A stretch of DNA of 64,000 bases from Pokkaliibacter sp. MBI-7 (lineage in GTDB: Bacteria > Pseudomonadota > Gammaproteobacteria > Pseudomonadales > Balneatricaceae): assembly GCF_029846635.1 (NCBI RefSeq), contig NZ_JARVTG010000001.1, forward strand, positions 2,888,501 to 2,952,500, read 5' to 3'. The notes beneath the pieces are model-generated. The model did no database searches. It was not told the origin of the DNA and was given only the letters and a program-made list of their open reading frames with translations. Shown piece by piece: positions 18,655-26,389 of the stretch. How positions within the stretch are numbered: the first letter of the stretch is position 1; each line of letters opens with the position of its first letter. Made by a program: the position numbers and the translations under genes.

Positions 18655-19797
18655 TTAGATCGCCATAGCGGGTTGCGCGACTTGGGCGGTGGGGTTGAGG
18701 TGCTGCGGTTGAAACAGATTGAGGTGCTGCGCTGACCAGCTGAGGGTGACCAGATCACCCACATGCAGTGGCAGCTGACCAAAATGACGGTCGGGCAGAT
18801 AGGCCATCAGGGTGTTGCCGGTGCTGGTTGTGCACTCGACATAGATGAACTGACCCTGGAACTCGATATCACTGATGCTGGCGGTCACTGCGAACTGACC
18901 CGCTGCTGCCGGGTGCTGACCCGGTTGCAGGTCGATGTGATCGCAACGCACTGAAAAGGACAGCTCGCTTTGTCCGGCAGGCAGACGGTGGCTGTCGATC
19001 CAGCCCGAACCTTGCGGATCGAAATGCAGCTGTACCTGATCATTCTGGCGTGCGCCGGGCTGCGCCGTCAGCAGGTTGTGGCCGCCGATGAACTGCGCCA
19101 CAAAGGGTGTGGCGGGCTGCTCAAACAGCTCACGAGGCTCGGCGATCTGCTGAATACGGCCACCTTCCATCACCACCGCCAGATCGGCCAGCGCAAAGGC
19201 TTCTTCCTGCGAGTGGGTGACGTGAATAAAGGTCAGACCGAGCTTCTGCTGGATGGACTTCAGCTCCTTGCGCATCTTGATGCGCAGGAAGGGGTCAAGG
19301 GCTGACAGCGGCTCATCGAGCAGCACCACATCCGGCTCGGTAATCAGTGCGCGGGCCAGAGCCACACGTTGTTGCTGGCCGCCTGACAGCTGATCGGGGA
19401 ATGACTGGGCGTAATCCTGCATATTCACCAGCGCCAGCAGTTCGCGGGCACGGGCATGGCGCTCTGCGGTTTTCATGCCGCCGATCCGTAAACCGAAGGC
19501 GACATTGTCCAGGCAGTTCATATGCGGGAACAGGGCATAGTTCTGGAACATCATGGCGGTGCCACGCTGGGTGGGAGACAACAGCGTGACGTTGCGGTTG
19601 TCCATCAGGATGTCGCCCTCGGTCACCGCCTCATGACCTGCCAGCATGCGCAGTGTGGTGCTTTTACCACAGCCGCTGGGGCCAAGCAGGCAGCAATAGG
19701 CGCCGCTGGGAATGCGCAGGTTCACGTCCGTGACGGCAGGGCGGTTCCCGTAGGATTTATGAACGGAGACGAGCTCGACTAAACCTTTTCCCGACAT
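18655..19797 (-). CDS. ABC transporter ATP-binding protein (PotA-like)
   Basis: A 380-residue ATPase. Walker A is LLGPSGCGKSTTLRMLAG, the Q-loop MFQNYALFPHM, the signature LSGGQQQRVALARAL and Walker B VVLLDEPLSALD, with a switch His in IHVTHSQEEA. The C-terminal 130 residues form a TOBE-type domain as in PotA/UgpC. First gene of the operon. ATG 19797 has a GGA site and lies about 25 bases downstream of a perfect TATAAT flanked by two GntR-type operators. Confidence 0.93.
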   Translation of the reverse strand: MSGKGLVELVSVHKSYGNRPAVTDVNLRIPSGAYCCLLGPSGCGKSTTLRMLAGHEAVTEGDILMDNRNVTLLSPTQRGTAMMFQNYALFPHMNCLDNVAFGLRIGGMKTAERHARARELLALVNMQDYAQSFPDQLSGGQQQRVALARALITEPDVVLLDEPLSALDPFLRIKMRKELKSIQQKLGLTFIHVTHSQEEAFALADLAVVMEGGRIQQIAEPRELFEQPATPFVAQFIGGHNLLTAQPGARQNDQVQLHFDPQGSGWIDSHRLPAGQSELSFSVRCDHIDLQPGQHPAAAGQFAVTASISDIEFQGQFIYVECTTSTGNTLMAYLPDRHFGQLPLHVGDLVTLSWSAQHLNLFQPQHLNPTAQVAQPAMAI

Positions 19798-19812
19798 GGC
19801 GGCATTCCACAG

Positions 19813-19845
19813 ATTGCTAACAATTATATTTTTATTGTTAGCAAT
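19813..19845 (-). promoter_or_regulatory. Paired GntR operators enclosing the ABC-operon -10 box
   Basis: ATTGCTAACAAT (19813-19824) and its exact inverse ATTGTTAGCAAT (19834-19845) are 21 bases apart centre to centre, about two helical turns. A perfect minus-strand TATAAT (19823-19828) lies at the inner edge of the first site. Binding here would block the promoter of the ABC/racemase operon. A third copy lies before the divergent gntR gene at 20113. Confidence 0.75.
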
Positions 19846-20158
19846 CGATATGCCACAAATTCACAGCAGTGGATTCTGTTCCCTCTGGAGGAGGTCTTGG
19901 AAGGCCGGTTTTATATGTAAATTCAGCGCTTTATTCGCACTGCAAAAAGATCATCAGAGGATCCTGAAGGCTGAATCAAAAGGCCAAGAATGCTGGTTTT
20001 ATGAGCTGAATGGTTTAAATAACTGACCCAAAGTTGGGCGTGGGCAGCACAAAACTGAAACATATCGGGGCAGTGTAAAACAGCGCTAGGCATTCACCTT
20101 GTGTTTCCGCTAAATTGCTAACAATAGAACAGCGAGAGCCGGGCAAGAGTAATAAGTT
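19846..20158. promoter_or_regulatory. Divergent region between ABC operon and gntR, with a third operator
   Basis: About 310 bases without a credible gene. ATTGCTAACAAT at 20113-20124, 35 bases before the gntR start, is identical to the operator at 19813-19824 and suggests autoregulation. The remaining sequence shows no other repeat or strong promoter that I can support; a short frame at 19796-20026 is unsupported. Confidence 0.6.
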
Positions 20159-20854
20159 ATGGCCAGCCATGCCGTCCGCGAGGTGCAACGCATCTTCACT
20201 TCCATCTACGACGCCATCGTCGAACAGCGTCTCCCCCCGGGCACCCGTCTGACCGAGCTGAATCTGGTTGAGGTGTTTGCCGCCAATCGCAATCACGTGC
20301 GCAGCGCCTTGCGTGATCTTTCCCATCTCAAGCTGGTGCGGATTGAAATGAACCGGGGTGCCTTTGTCGAAGAGCCGACGCCGCAGCAGGCCCGTGAAGT
20401 GTTCGCTGCCCGTCGGGTGATTGAAAAGGCGATGATTGAGAATGCCATCGACAATATGAGCGCAAAGGATCGCAAGGCCATCAGTGCGCATATTGCTCAG
20501 GAGCATGCGCTGGGCCATGATCCGGCCAAGCCGGAGTTCATCCGTCTTTCCGGCGACTTCCACCGCCTTTTATCACGCATAGCCGGGAATCAGACGCTGG
20601 GTGAAATGCTTGACAGCCTGATCGCCCGTACCTCGTTGATCATTGCGCTGTATGAAGTGCAAAGCGGCATACAGTGCTCCCACGACGAGCACGACCATCT
20701 TGCCGAAGCGCTACTGGCAGGCGATAAGGCCGCTGCGGTAGCATCAATGGAGCACCATTTACTCGCCATCGAAAAACGCCTGCGCCTTGGCCCACAGAAA
20801 ACGGAAGAGGTGGATCTGTTTGAGGTATTTGCCGGGGTGGAGACGGTGAAGTAG
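20159..20854 (+). CDS. GntR family regulator, FCD (FadR C-terminal) type
   Basis: A 231-residue regulator. The N-terminal winged helix is at about 8-70 (LTELNLVEVFAANRNHVRSALRDL, LVRIEMNRGAFV). The C-terminal all-helical FCD domain has a metal/ligand set including FHRLLSRIAGN and HDEHDHLAEAL. FCD regulators sense organic acids and related metabolites. It is divergent from the ABC/racemase operon, and the shared sequence ATTGCTAACAAT before both transcripts is its probable operator. The ligand is probably the imported substrate or its product. Confidence 0.9.
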   Translation: MASHAVREVQRIFTSIYDAIVEQRLPPGTRLTELNLVEVFAANRNHVRSALRDLSHLKLVRIEMNRGAFVEEPTPQQAREVFAARRVIEKAMIENAIDNMSAKDRKAISAHIAQEHALGHDPAKPEFIRLSGDFHRLLSRIAGNQTLGEMLDSLIARTSLIIALYEVQSGIQCSHDEHDHLAEALLAGDKAAAVASMEHHLLAIEKRLRLGPQKTEEVDLFEVFAGVETVK

Positions 20855-20975
20855 AGATCCAAGCCTGAAGATAGGAGGCCAGTGATAACCACACCGGCCT
20901 GACCTGATGAAAGAGTGCATGTCCATTGTGCTTGCCTCTGTATGCTTTCCGCGGTGGATCACGCACATGCCCGAT

Positions 20976-21048
20976 GCTGATCTGCGCTTCACCGAAGGCG
21001 CTGTAGCTGGCCTGCCAAAGTGGTTCAGCTGGTAGTAATGGATCTGCA
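20976..21048 (-). pseudogene. Internally deleted remnant of the Rhs core
   Basis: About 40 bases here match the Rhs core of the full-length gene (compare about 27477-27518), then jump to a stretch matching about 27568-27590. Roughly 50 bases are deleted between them. No coding potential remains. It marks a fifth, older insertion point of the Rhs module array. Confidence 0.65.
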
Positions 21049-21081
21049 CAGTCCGTTATTTTAAACGAGAGTATTGATTTG

Positions 21082-21270
21082 TTAACCAGTGATGCTTTTT
21101 ATGAACTTTCTCATGTCGTTTGAGCTTACTTCTATATTCATAAAATATGCCTTAAACCTGAGTAAACTTCTTCCATTTTTATTACTTTCCATTGGGTTGA
21201 ACTCGATATTATCGATTGGCTTATATAGAAATTCGATGTCGCCAAAAATTTTGATGCATCTTAAAGTCAC
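21082..21270 (-). CDS. Small orphan reading frame, possible relic immunity gene
   Basis: A GTG-initiated frame of 62 residues in AT-rich DNA between the Rhs remnant and the last toxin-immunity pair. It ends with RKFIKSITG and has no signal peptide or membrane segment. There is no well-spaced ribosome binding site, and the frame continues upstream without a better start, so it may be a truncated gene. Position and composition match the immunity genes of the neighbouring modules. I do not recognise the family, and it may not be expressed. Confidence 0.3.
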   Translation of the reverse strand: MTLRCIKIFGDIEFLYKPIDNIEFNPMESNKNGRSLLRFKAYFMNIEVSSNDMRKFIKSITG

Positions 21271-21401
21271 CTTGATTTTTATTTTAGAATTTTTTGCCGA
21301 CTGGTGTCGGCTTTTGGTTTCTTATTATTTTAATAATAGTATCAAAATTAATTTTGAATTTTAATTGCATGCCTTACTTATGTTTCTGTTTTTATATTGT
21401 G

Positions 21402-21857
21402 TCAGCTGTATTTACAGACTCCATGCCGAACGATTTCACTATTCAGCTGACGAAAAATATCATTGATATCTATTTTAAGTGACCAAGGTTTATCACCAGC
21501 CTTGGATATTTCGTATACATCTGCTGATATTTTTCCTATGTATATGTCATCCACGTCCTGTCCTCTGAAAGCAAATCTCAGACCATGAGTTGTTCTATAC
21601 TCATAGACCTTATCAACCTCCTCGTCTGTGTGATCTTCAACATATTGATAGAAATTGGCTACTGATTCAGCGATGGATTTGTTGGTGGTCATGAAAGGAA
21701 ATATTTCATCTATAATTGCCCTTTTATTTTCGTTAAACCAATTAAGCTTATCTAGATTTTCTAACTTTATGGTCGATATTGTTATGTCTTCGTTTTTAAT
21801 GTGTAAGATGTAAAATTCATTTTCTTGACTGTTGATTTTTATTGTAGGTCTTGACAT
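21402..21857 (-). CDS. Candidate immunity protein of Rhs module 4
   Basis: A 151-residue, acidic, leaderless protein (MSRPTIKINSQENEFYILHI at the start, TTHGLRFAFRGQDVDDIYIG later), AT-rich like the other small genes of the array. ATG 21857 comes 1 base after the toxin-tip stop, with AAAGGG just upstream, the usual spacing for a cognate immunity gene. I do not recognise the family; the role is inferred from position. A cytosolic immunity protein would suggest that the module 4 toxin acts in the cytoplasm. Confidence 0.6.
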   Translation of the reverse strand: MSRPTIKINSQENEFYILHIKNEDITISTIKLENLDKLNWFNENKRAIIDEIFPFMTTNKSIAESVANFYQYVEDHTDEEVDKVYEYRTTHGLRFAFRGQDVDDIYIGKISADVYEISKAGDKPWSLKIDINDIFRQLNSEIVRHGVCKYS

Positions 21858-21858
21858 T

Positions 21859-22890
21859 TTATTTTCCCTTTAAAAGTTTGTTGTATTCGGAGTTTGATAT
21901 TTTTCCACTGTCTCTGAAACTTCTTAGAATTGATGCTGGGGCCTCATTCCCAGGAATGGGGTATCCGTGCCATGTTCCTGTGTTGTCTGGTTGGAACTCA
22001 TATACTTTCCCATCGTAGTAGCTATAACGCTGCTTGCCACCTTGTATAGATTCATTCAGAACTCTTTGCGCAGTATCATCATCTAGATCCATATACGTCC
22101 CCCAGCCTCCTTTGGCATGTTTAGGTGAGGCGCTATATGTCAGATCTGAGTCATTGTTTTGATTATAAACAGCCCCCAAATCACCCACGCCCGAATCCGC
22201 AGGATAGCCATAAATACCACTGTCCGCATCGTCATAAATGGGGTAGCTGGTGCTGCTATTTGCGCCAATATCACTGGGAAAGCTGATCGTAGAGCTTGGG
22301 AAAGGGTCTGTCTGGGCTGGATAACGTGTACTACTGCTTCCGATTTCACCACTTTGATCAGGCGTCCATACAATCGTATTACCACTGGGTTCAGTCGCAA
22401 TGTAGGTATTACCGACGCGCTGGAAAGGCAGAACCTTATCGCCTTTACGTATGGCAACAGGAATACCTTGGTCCACATAGATGCCTTGACCGTTGGGCAT
22501 CAAAGAAACTGTACTACCGTCTGGACGAGTGCCTTTAATATCAAACGCTGAGCTTTGTGCAATGTATTCCGTGCCATCAGCACCTTCCCACTCGGTGCTT
22601 TTGCCCATTGGGCTGGGGATCAGCATCCCAACGACACCACCCAGTATCGACGTGGCTGTCGTTCCTATCGCACCCAGCCCGGCCAGTAACCCATCGCCAA
22701 GAGTTGTCAGCAACCCGCCTCCGGCAGCCAGCAGTTCAGAGGCAATGCTACTGCCAGCGACGGCTTCACTTAAAAATGCCGTGCCTGAGGCGCCTCCTAC
22801 CAGTGAGGTCTCCGCTAGCGCCGGAAGGGAGGCGAGATAAGTCTGTGGGCTGATATTGCTCCAGAAGCTGCCCTCCTCCTTACACGTCAA
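21859..22890 (-). CDS. Orphan Rhs toxin tip, module 4
   Basis: A 343-residue frame starting at a TTG just after the Rhs cleavage motif, bounded upstream by a stop in the degenerate core. The N-terminal part is Gly/Ala-rich and hydrophobic (LLAAGGGLLTTLGDGLLAG); the middle is Ser/Asp/Tyr-rich. The C-terminal 90 residues (from YSASPKHAKGGWGTYMDLDD, then KVYEFQPDNTGTWHGYPIPG) form a compact domain, probably the toxin. SPKH-type openings occur in other polymorphic toxin tips, but I cannot name the family. Only about 55 bases of core remain and DPLGL reads APLGL. It probably needs recombination to be displayed. Confidence 0.65.
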   Translation of the reverse strand: MTCKEEGSFWSNISPQTYLASLPALAETSLVGGASGTAFLSEAVAGSSIASELLAAGGGLLTTLGDGLLAGLGAIGTTATSILGGVVGMLIPSPMGKSTEWEGADGTEYIAQSSAFDIKGTRPDGSTVSLMPNGQGIYVDQGIPVAIRKGDKVLPFQRVGNTYIATEPSGNTIVWTPDQSGEIGSSSTRYPAQTDPFPSSTISFPSDIGANSSTSYPIYDDADSGIYGYPADSGVGDLGAVYNQNNDSDLTYSASPKHAKGGWGTYMDLDDDTAQRVLNESIQGGKQRYSYYDGKVYEFQPDNTGTWHGYPIPGNEAPASILRSFRDSGKISNSEYNKLLKGK

Positions 22891-22925
22891 CCCCAGCGGG
22901 GCTACCCAGTTGACCGAGTTGGGCG
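22873..22925 (-). repeat. Truncated Rhs core boundary of module 4
   Basis: This short tract matches the end of the 464-base core repeat (encoding PNPVNWVDPLGLTCKEE) but carries changes (PNS, VAP), and similarity stops beyond 22925. It is the fourth, most worn copy of the conserved junction. Confidence 0.75.
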
Positions 22926-23054
22926 AGCTTCAGGTGCGGGCGATAATATTAAATCGCTGCACTCAGCTCGGTACGTCAATCACGGTGCCTTTGTTATAAA
23001 ACCGTCCGAGGTAAGGGGCTTTTATACTGAAGTCTATTTATACAATAAAGCCAC

Positions 23055-23333
23055 TTATGGTTGAAATGGTGTATAAAGTAAACAAATAAAGAGCGATGCA
23101 ATATATGCGGTGTAGAAGATGTATGAAATTGTTCTTCTATTTTTTTTCTTAGAGAATGCTAGATGTACACCGCCACAGAATACACTCATAAAAAAAAGTA
23201 TCACGTATAAAAACGTCCAAAATTTAAATATGTAAATCAACGATGCTGTAAAACATAATAGTATGCTTGTGAAAGCTAAGAAGGCTAAGAATGTTTTAGT
23301 CTTCCCCGAAAACTGCTGCTTTGATATAGTCAC
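23055..23333 (-). CDS. Three-helix membrane protein, candidate immunity to module 3
   Basis: A 92-residue protein with three predicted membrane helices (TFLAFLAFTSILLCFTASLI, FWTFLYVILFFMSVFC, YIFYTAYIASLFICLLY) and basic loops (SKKKNRR). I start at GTG 23333, which has GGAG 7 bases upstream; the frame is open to TTG 23366. It overlaps the end of the module 3 toxin by about 38 bases in another frame. Small polytopic immunity proteins usually guard against pore-forming or membrane-active toxins, which fits the hydrophobic tip of module 3. Function inferred. Confidence 0.62.
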   Translation of the reverse strand: MTISKQQFSGKTKTFLAFLAFTSILLCFTASLIYIFKFWTFLYVILFFMSVFCGGVHLAFSKKKNRRTISYIFYTAYIASLFICLLYTPFQP

Positions 23334-24237
23334 TTCCGTTCTCCATAGCTTTGCCAATGTCTCCAATTGTTGCTATTGCACCAAGTGGTCTAAGTATTAT
23401 CCCTGTAGCTGTTCTTCCAATAACCCGTCCAATATTTTCGGAAGTGTAGTTTTTGAGGTCAGTTCCTTCTTGGAATAAATATTTGTTTATCTCCGTTCTG
23501 ACGGTAGGGTTCGTTACAACTTCTTGCAATCCATAGTCAAAAGCCTGCCCTTCTAATTCTGCCTGGGGATCGCCGCTTAGTTGTCTATATGCCTGAGAGA
23601 AAAAGTTACCAACCCCGTTGGCTACCGATATCGCACCATTTGCTAAGCCTTTCCCATAATCGAAAATATTGTCACGTACACCACCATCTAAAACACGATT
23701 CCAAAGAAAACCAGCGAAATGATCATCGCTAGCAGATGGTAGTGATGGCAAATTGAACGAAAATGGTGTCGTCTCCTCCTTACACGTCAACCCCAGCGGG
23801 TCCACCCAGTTGACCGGGTTGGGCGCATAGCGGTAGGGGTTCAGGCCGCCCAGCAGGCCGATAGGGTCCTGGCTGATATAGCGGCCGGTGTGCGGGTCGT
23901 AATAGCGGTGGCGGTTGTAGTGCAGGCCGCTTTCATCATCGAAATACTGGCCCTGAAAGCGCAGCGGGTTGCGTACCTGCTCGATACTGATCTGGGCTTC
24001 CCCGAAGGCGCTGTAGCTGGCCTGCCAGACGCGGTGGCCGTAGCTGTCGGTGAGACTCAGCGGGGTGCCGAGGTGGTCGAGCTGATAGTAGTAGACCTGC
24101 CCGTCGTCGATCAGCAGCAGCGGGCGGAAGCTGTCCGGCTCATACAGATACCAGCGGTAACGGCCATCGGTGACTTCGCCGAGCAGGCGGTCGCCTTCCC
24201 ACAGAAAGACGGTGCTCTGGCGTTCGATTTTGCTGAC
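23296..24237 (-). pseudogene. Orphan Rhs toxin tip, module 3 (5'-truncated rhs)
   Basis: Open from 24237 to the stop at 23296. The first half repeats the Rhs core (LLGEVTDGRYRWYLYEPDS to NPVNWVDPLGLTCKEE); the rest is a unique tip of about 160 residues. The only in-frame start codon is GTG 23805, immediately before DPLGL. An in-frame stop lies just upstream of 24237. The tip ends with an amphipathic Gly-rich stretch (IGRVIGRTATGIILRPLGAI) that could insert in membranes. It is a silent module unless recombined with the full-length rhs or started internally. Confidence 0.7.
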
Positions 24238-24238
24238 C
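23775..24238 (-). repeat. 464-bp Rhs core repeat, copy in module 3
   Basis: Near-identical, without length change, to 25515-25978 and to the matching part of the full-length rhs gene (27265-27728). It encodes the last third of the Rhs core through DPLGLTCKEE. These tracts offer homology for moving toxin tips onto the complete gene. Confidence 0.9.
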
Positions 24239-24271
24239 CAGAACTATGAACAACCTCGTTGTGAATGCCCT

Positions 24272-24607
24272 CTATATTTCTGAAAATTTTAGCCCTTTAT
24301 CAATTCGGTTTATTAACTCTTTTGTTAAAAGCTTATAGACTGAATTAGAAGGAGCATCTGAAGGAAGAAAATAAATCTTTGACAAATGGTATTTTTTTTT
24401 GGAAACGCTGTTTGCTACCTCTAAACCTGATAAAACCTGATTTAAAACCTGTGTTGGTGAGGATTTTATTTTTGCACCTTTTTTTATACTCCAACTTATA
24501 ATTTCTACAGGTACTTCATCTTCTGAGAAGCAAACTCCAAGTATGTTGTCTTGTGAACCTGTTATTCTGGCAATTTTGTAAATTTCACCATCTTTTATAA
24601 ATTGCAT
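24272..24607 (-). CDS. Candidate immunity protein of Rhs module 2
   Basis: A 111-residue leaderless protein (MQFIKDGEIYKIARITGSQD; Lys-rich). Its ATG at 24607 shares one base with the stop of the module 2 toxin (TAATG), a strong sign of coupled translation. AT-rich and unlike any family I can name. Role inferred from position and coupling; a cytosolic target is suggested by the lack of a signal or membrane segment. Confidence 0.65.
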   Translation of the reverse strand: MQFIKDGEIYKIARITGSQDNILGVCFSEDEVPVEIISWSIKKGAKIKSSPTQVLNQVLSGLEVANSVSKKKYHLSKIYFLPSDAPSNSVYKLLTKELINRIDKGLKFSEI

Positions 24608-25716
24608 TACTCTATCTCCCAAGGGAAGCCGCTCCAGCGTTCGTTTACTCTATCATGAGCTTCACTATAACCAGAGTCGTACTTTGTTTCATACCATCTC
24701 TCGGCCGTTTCATGCTTTAGCCAAGTTATATCTGCATCAGTGTATGTTCCATTTTCTAAACGTTTCCATGCATTAGCTTGTTCAATGGTGCTATCAAATC
24801 GTCTTGTTTCAGCAGGAATGCCATAGTCCACATATCTATCTAATAAATGTTCATTGTAGAAAACATGATCTTTTACTTTCTGGATATTTTCAGCCTTGAA
24901 GCCTGTATTGTTTGCAATCTCAGATACATCTGTGACGCTTTCCCTTATCGCATCGTATAGTTCATCTGCCGATGCTGTGTAGCCACCGCCGCCTGTTTGC
25001 CTGTGTGTGTTTGACACCCGCGCCCCAACACCCTCTTCCGCCGTCAGTATCCCCCGGCCTAACCCTGCTGCACCTCTGGCTGCACCATATCCACCCAGTG
25101 CGATTTCAGCAACGGGTTCGGCCTCTGCGCCCAGCGTAAAGGCATTGCCACCTGTAAACGCCGCGGTAATGTTATCGATCTTGTTGGACAAGGCTGATTG
25201 TGCGCTATCCAACATGTCAGAGGCGCTGGTTTTGCTCCACCACTCACCGATATTTTGCGCGGCCTCAACAGGATGCTTCAGGGTATCCATGAGTCCCATG
25301 ATCCCGGTACTGGCTGAGTGGCTGGCACCCAGTACGAGGTCGCGGCCCAGAATAGCGGGGTAATACCACTTATCGCCGTAGTCTTCCTTACTGCTGTCAT
25401 CCCAATCGGCATTGAAGTCACTGGGGGCCGTGCCCCCCGGTGTCGTGGTCAGTGCCACTGGAAAGTCAGGTAGCTCTGGCATTCCTGAAGCCAGATTACT
25501 GAAAAATCCGTCTTCCTCCTTACACGTCAACCCCAGCGGGTCTACCCAGTTCACCGGGTTGGGCGCATAGCGGTAGGGGTTCAGGCCGCCCAGCAGGCCG
25601 ATAGGGTCCTGGCTGATATAGCGGCCGGTATGGGGGTCGTAATAGCGGTGGCGGTTGTAGTGCAGGCCACTTTCATCATCGAAATACTGGCCCTGAAAAC
25701 GCAGCGGGTTGCGCAC
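24607..25716 (-). CDS. Orphan Rhs toxin module 2 (partial core, linker, toxin tip)
   Basis: From GTG 25716 the frame gives 369 residues; Rhs-core coding continues in frame upstream to 25977, where it meets a stop. It contains the core end (YYDPHTGRYISQDPIGLLGG, DPLGLTCKEE), a linker of about 165 residues almost identical to that of the full-length Rhs, and a distinct tip of about 140 residues after EEGVG. The tip includes NIQKVKDHVFYNEHLLDRYV and ITWLKHETAERWYETKY; the H-E pair could be catalytic. I recall related tips in other polymorphic toxins but cannot name the activity. It is followed directly by its immunity gene. Confidence 0.7.
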   Translation of the reverse strand: MRNPLRFQGQYFDDESGLHYNRHRYYDPHTGRYISQDPIGLLGGLNPYRYAPNPVNWVDPLGLTCKEEDGFFSNLASGMPELPDFPVALTTTPGGTAPSDFNADWDDSSKEDYGDKWYYPAILGRDLVLGASHSASTGIMGLMDTLKHPVEAAQNIGEWWSKTSASDMLDSAQSALSNKIDNITAAFTGGNAFTLGAEAEPVAEIALGGYGAARGAAGLGRGILTAEEGVGARVSNTHRQTGGGGYTASADELYDAIRESVTDVSEIANNTGFKAENIQKVKDHVFYNEHLLDRYVDYGIPAETRRFDSTIEQANAWKRLENGTYTDADITWLKHETAERWYETKYDSGYSEAHDRVNERWSGFPWEIE

Positions 25717-25978
25717 CTGTTCGAGGCTGATCTGGGCTTCCCCGAAGGTGCTGTAGCTGGCCTGCCAGACGACGTTACCGAAACTGTCGGTAAGGCTCAG
25801 TGGGGTGCCGAGGTGGTCAAGCTGATAGTAGTAGACCTGCCCGTCGTCGATCAGCAGCAGCGGGCGGAAGCTGTCCGGCTCATACAGATACCAGCGGTAA
25901 CGGCCATCGGTGACTTCACCGAGCAGGCGGTCGCCTTCCCACAGGAAGACGGTGCTCTGGCGTTCGATTTTGCTGACC
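25025..25978 (-). repeat. 954-bp repeat: core plus linker, copy in module 2
   Basis: Same length, with only scattered substitutions, as 26775-27728 in the full-length rhs gene. It covers the terminal core and the whole pre-toxin linker, ending exactly where the two toxin tips diverge (after EEGVG). A crossover here would swap tip and immunity gene. Confidence 0.92.
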
Positions 25979-26061
25979 TTCCTCGATTCACATCATAAAC
26001 AATCTTGGCTTGCTTTATTAATAAGAGTGTTTTTATTTTTTATAAAAGGAAATCATCAATT

Positions 26062-26388
26062 TCAAAAAGTATTATTAACTTCTCTTTCTAGTTTTGTCTT
26101 AATGTCGCTTAGTAAAATGTCGCCTTCCTTACTTGTTGACTCCAGTGATATCAACATAGGAAAGTCATCGAAAACAAGACGAACGATTTCGTTTTTTATT
26201 TTTAGCTCCCAGATTCTAATATCAATAGAGTCAATTTTACTATTTATGTTTGCATCTAATTTATTTGCCAGTTTTTTTGCGTATTCTGGAAAGTCTTCCC
26301 ATTCAGTGTAAGAGTTCAGGTTCAAACATAATCTGCCAGACTTCATTTTTTCGATTGTTAATAAGTTTTCTTTTGGTAAATTTCTCAT
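26062..26388 (-). CDS. Candidate immunity protein of the full-length Rhs toxin
   Basis: A 108-residue acidic, leaderless protein (MRNLPKENLLTIEKMKSGRL; then NSYTEWEDFPEYAKKLANKL, RLVFDDFPMLISLE). ATG 26388 lies 1 base after the rhs stop, so the genes are coupled. I recall similar small proteins downstream of other Rhs/CDI toxins but cannot give a family name. The immunity role follows from position and the composition shift shared with the toxin tip. Confidence 0.68.
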   Translation of the reverse strand: MRNLPKENLLTIEKMKSGRLCLNLNSYTEWEDFPEYAKKLANKLDANINSKIDSIDIRIWELKIKNEIVRLVFDDFPMLISLESTSKEGDILLSDIKTKLEREVNNTF

Positions 26389-26389
26389 G

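Noticed and set aside
21089..21364. Plus-strand hydrophobic frame of 91 codons
   Set aside because: AT-rich antisense shadow without a ribosome site; hydrophobicity follows from T-rich codons.
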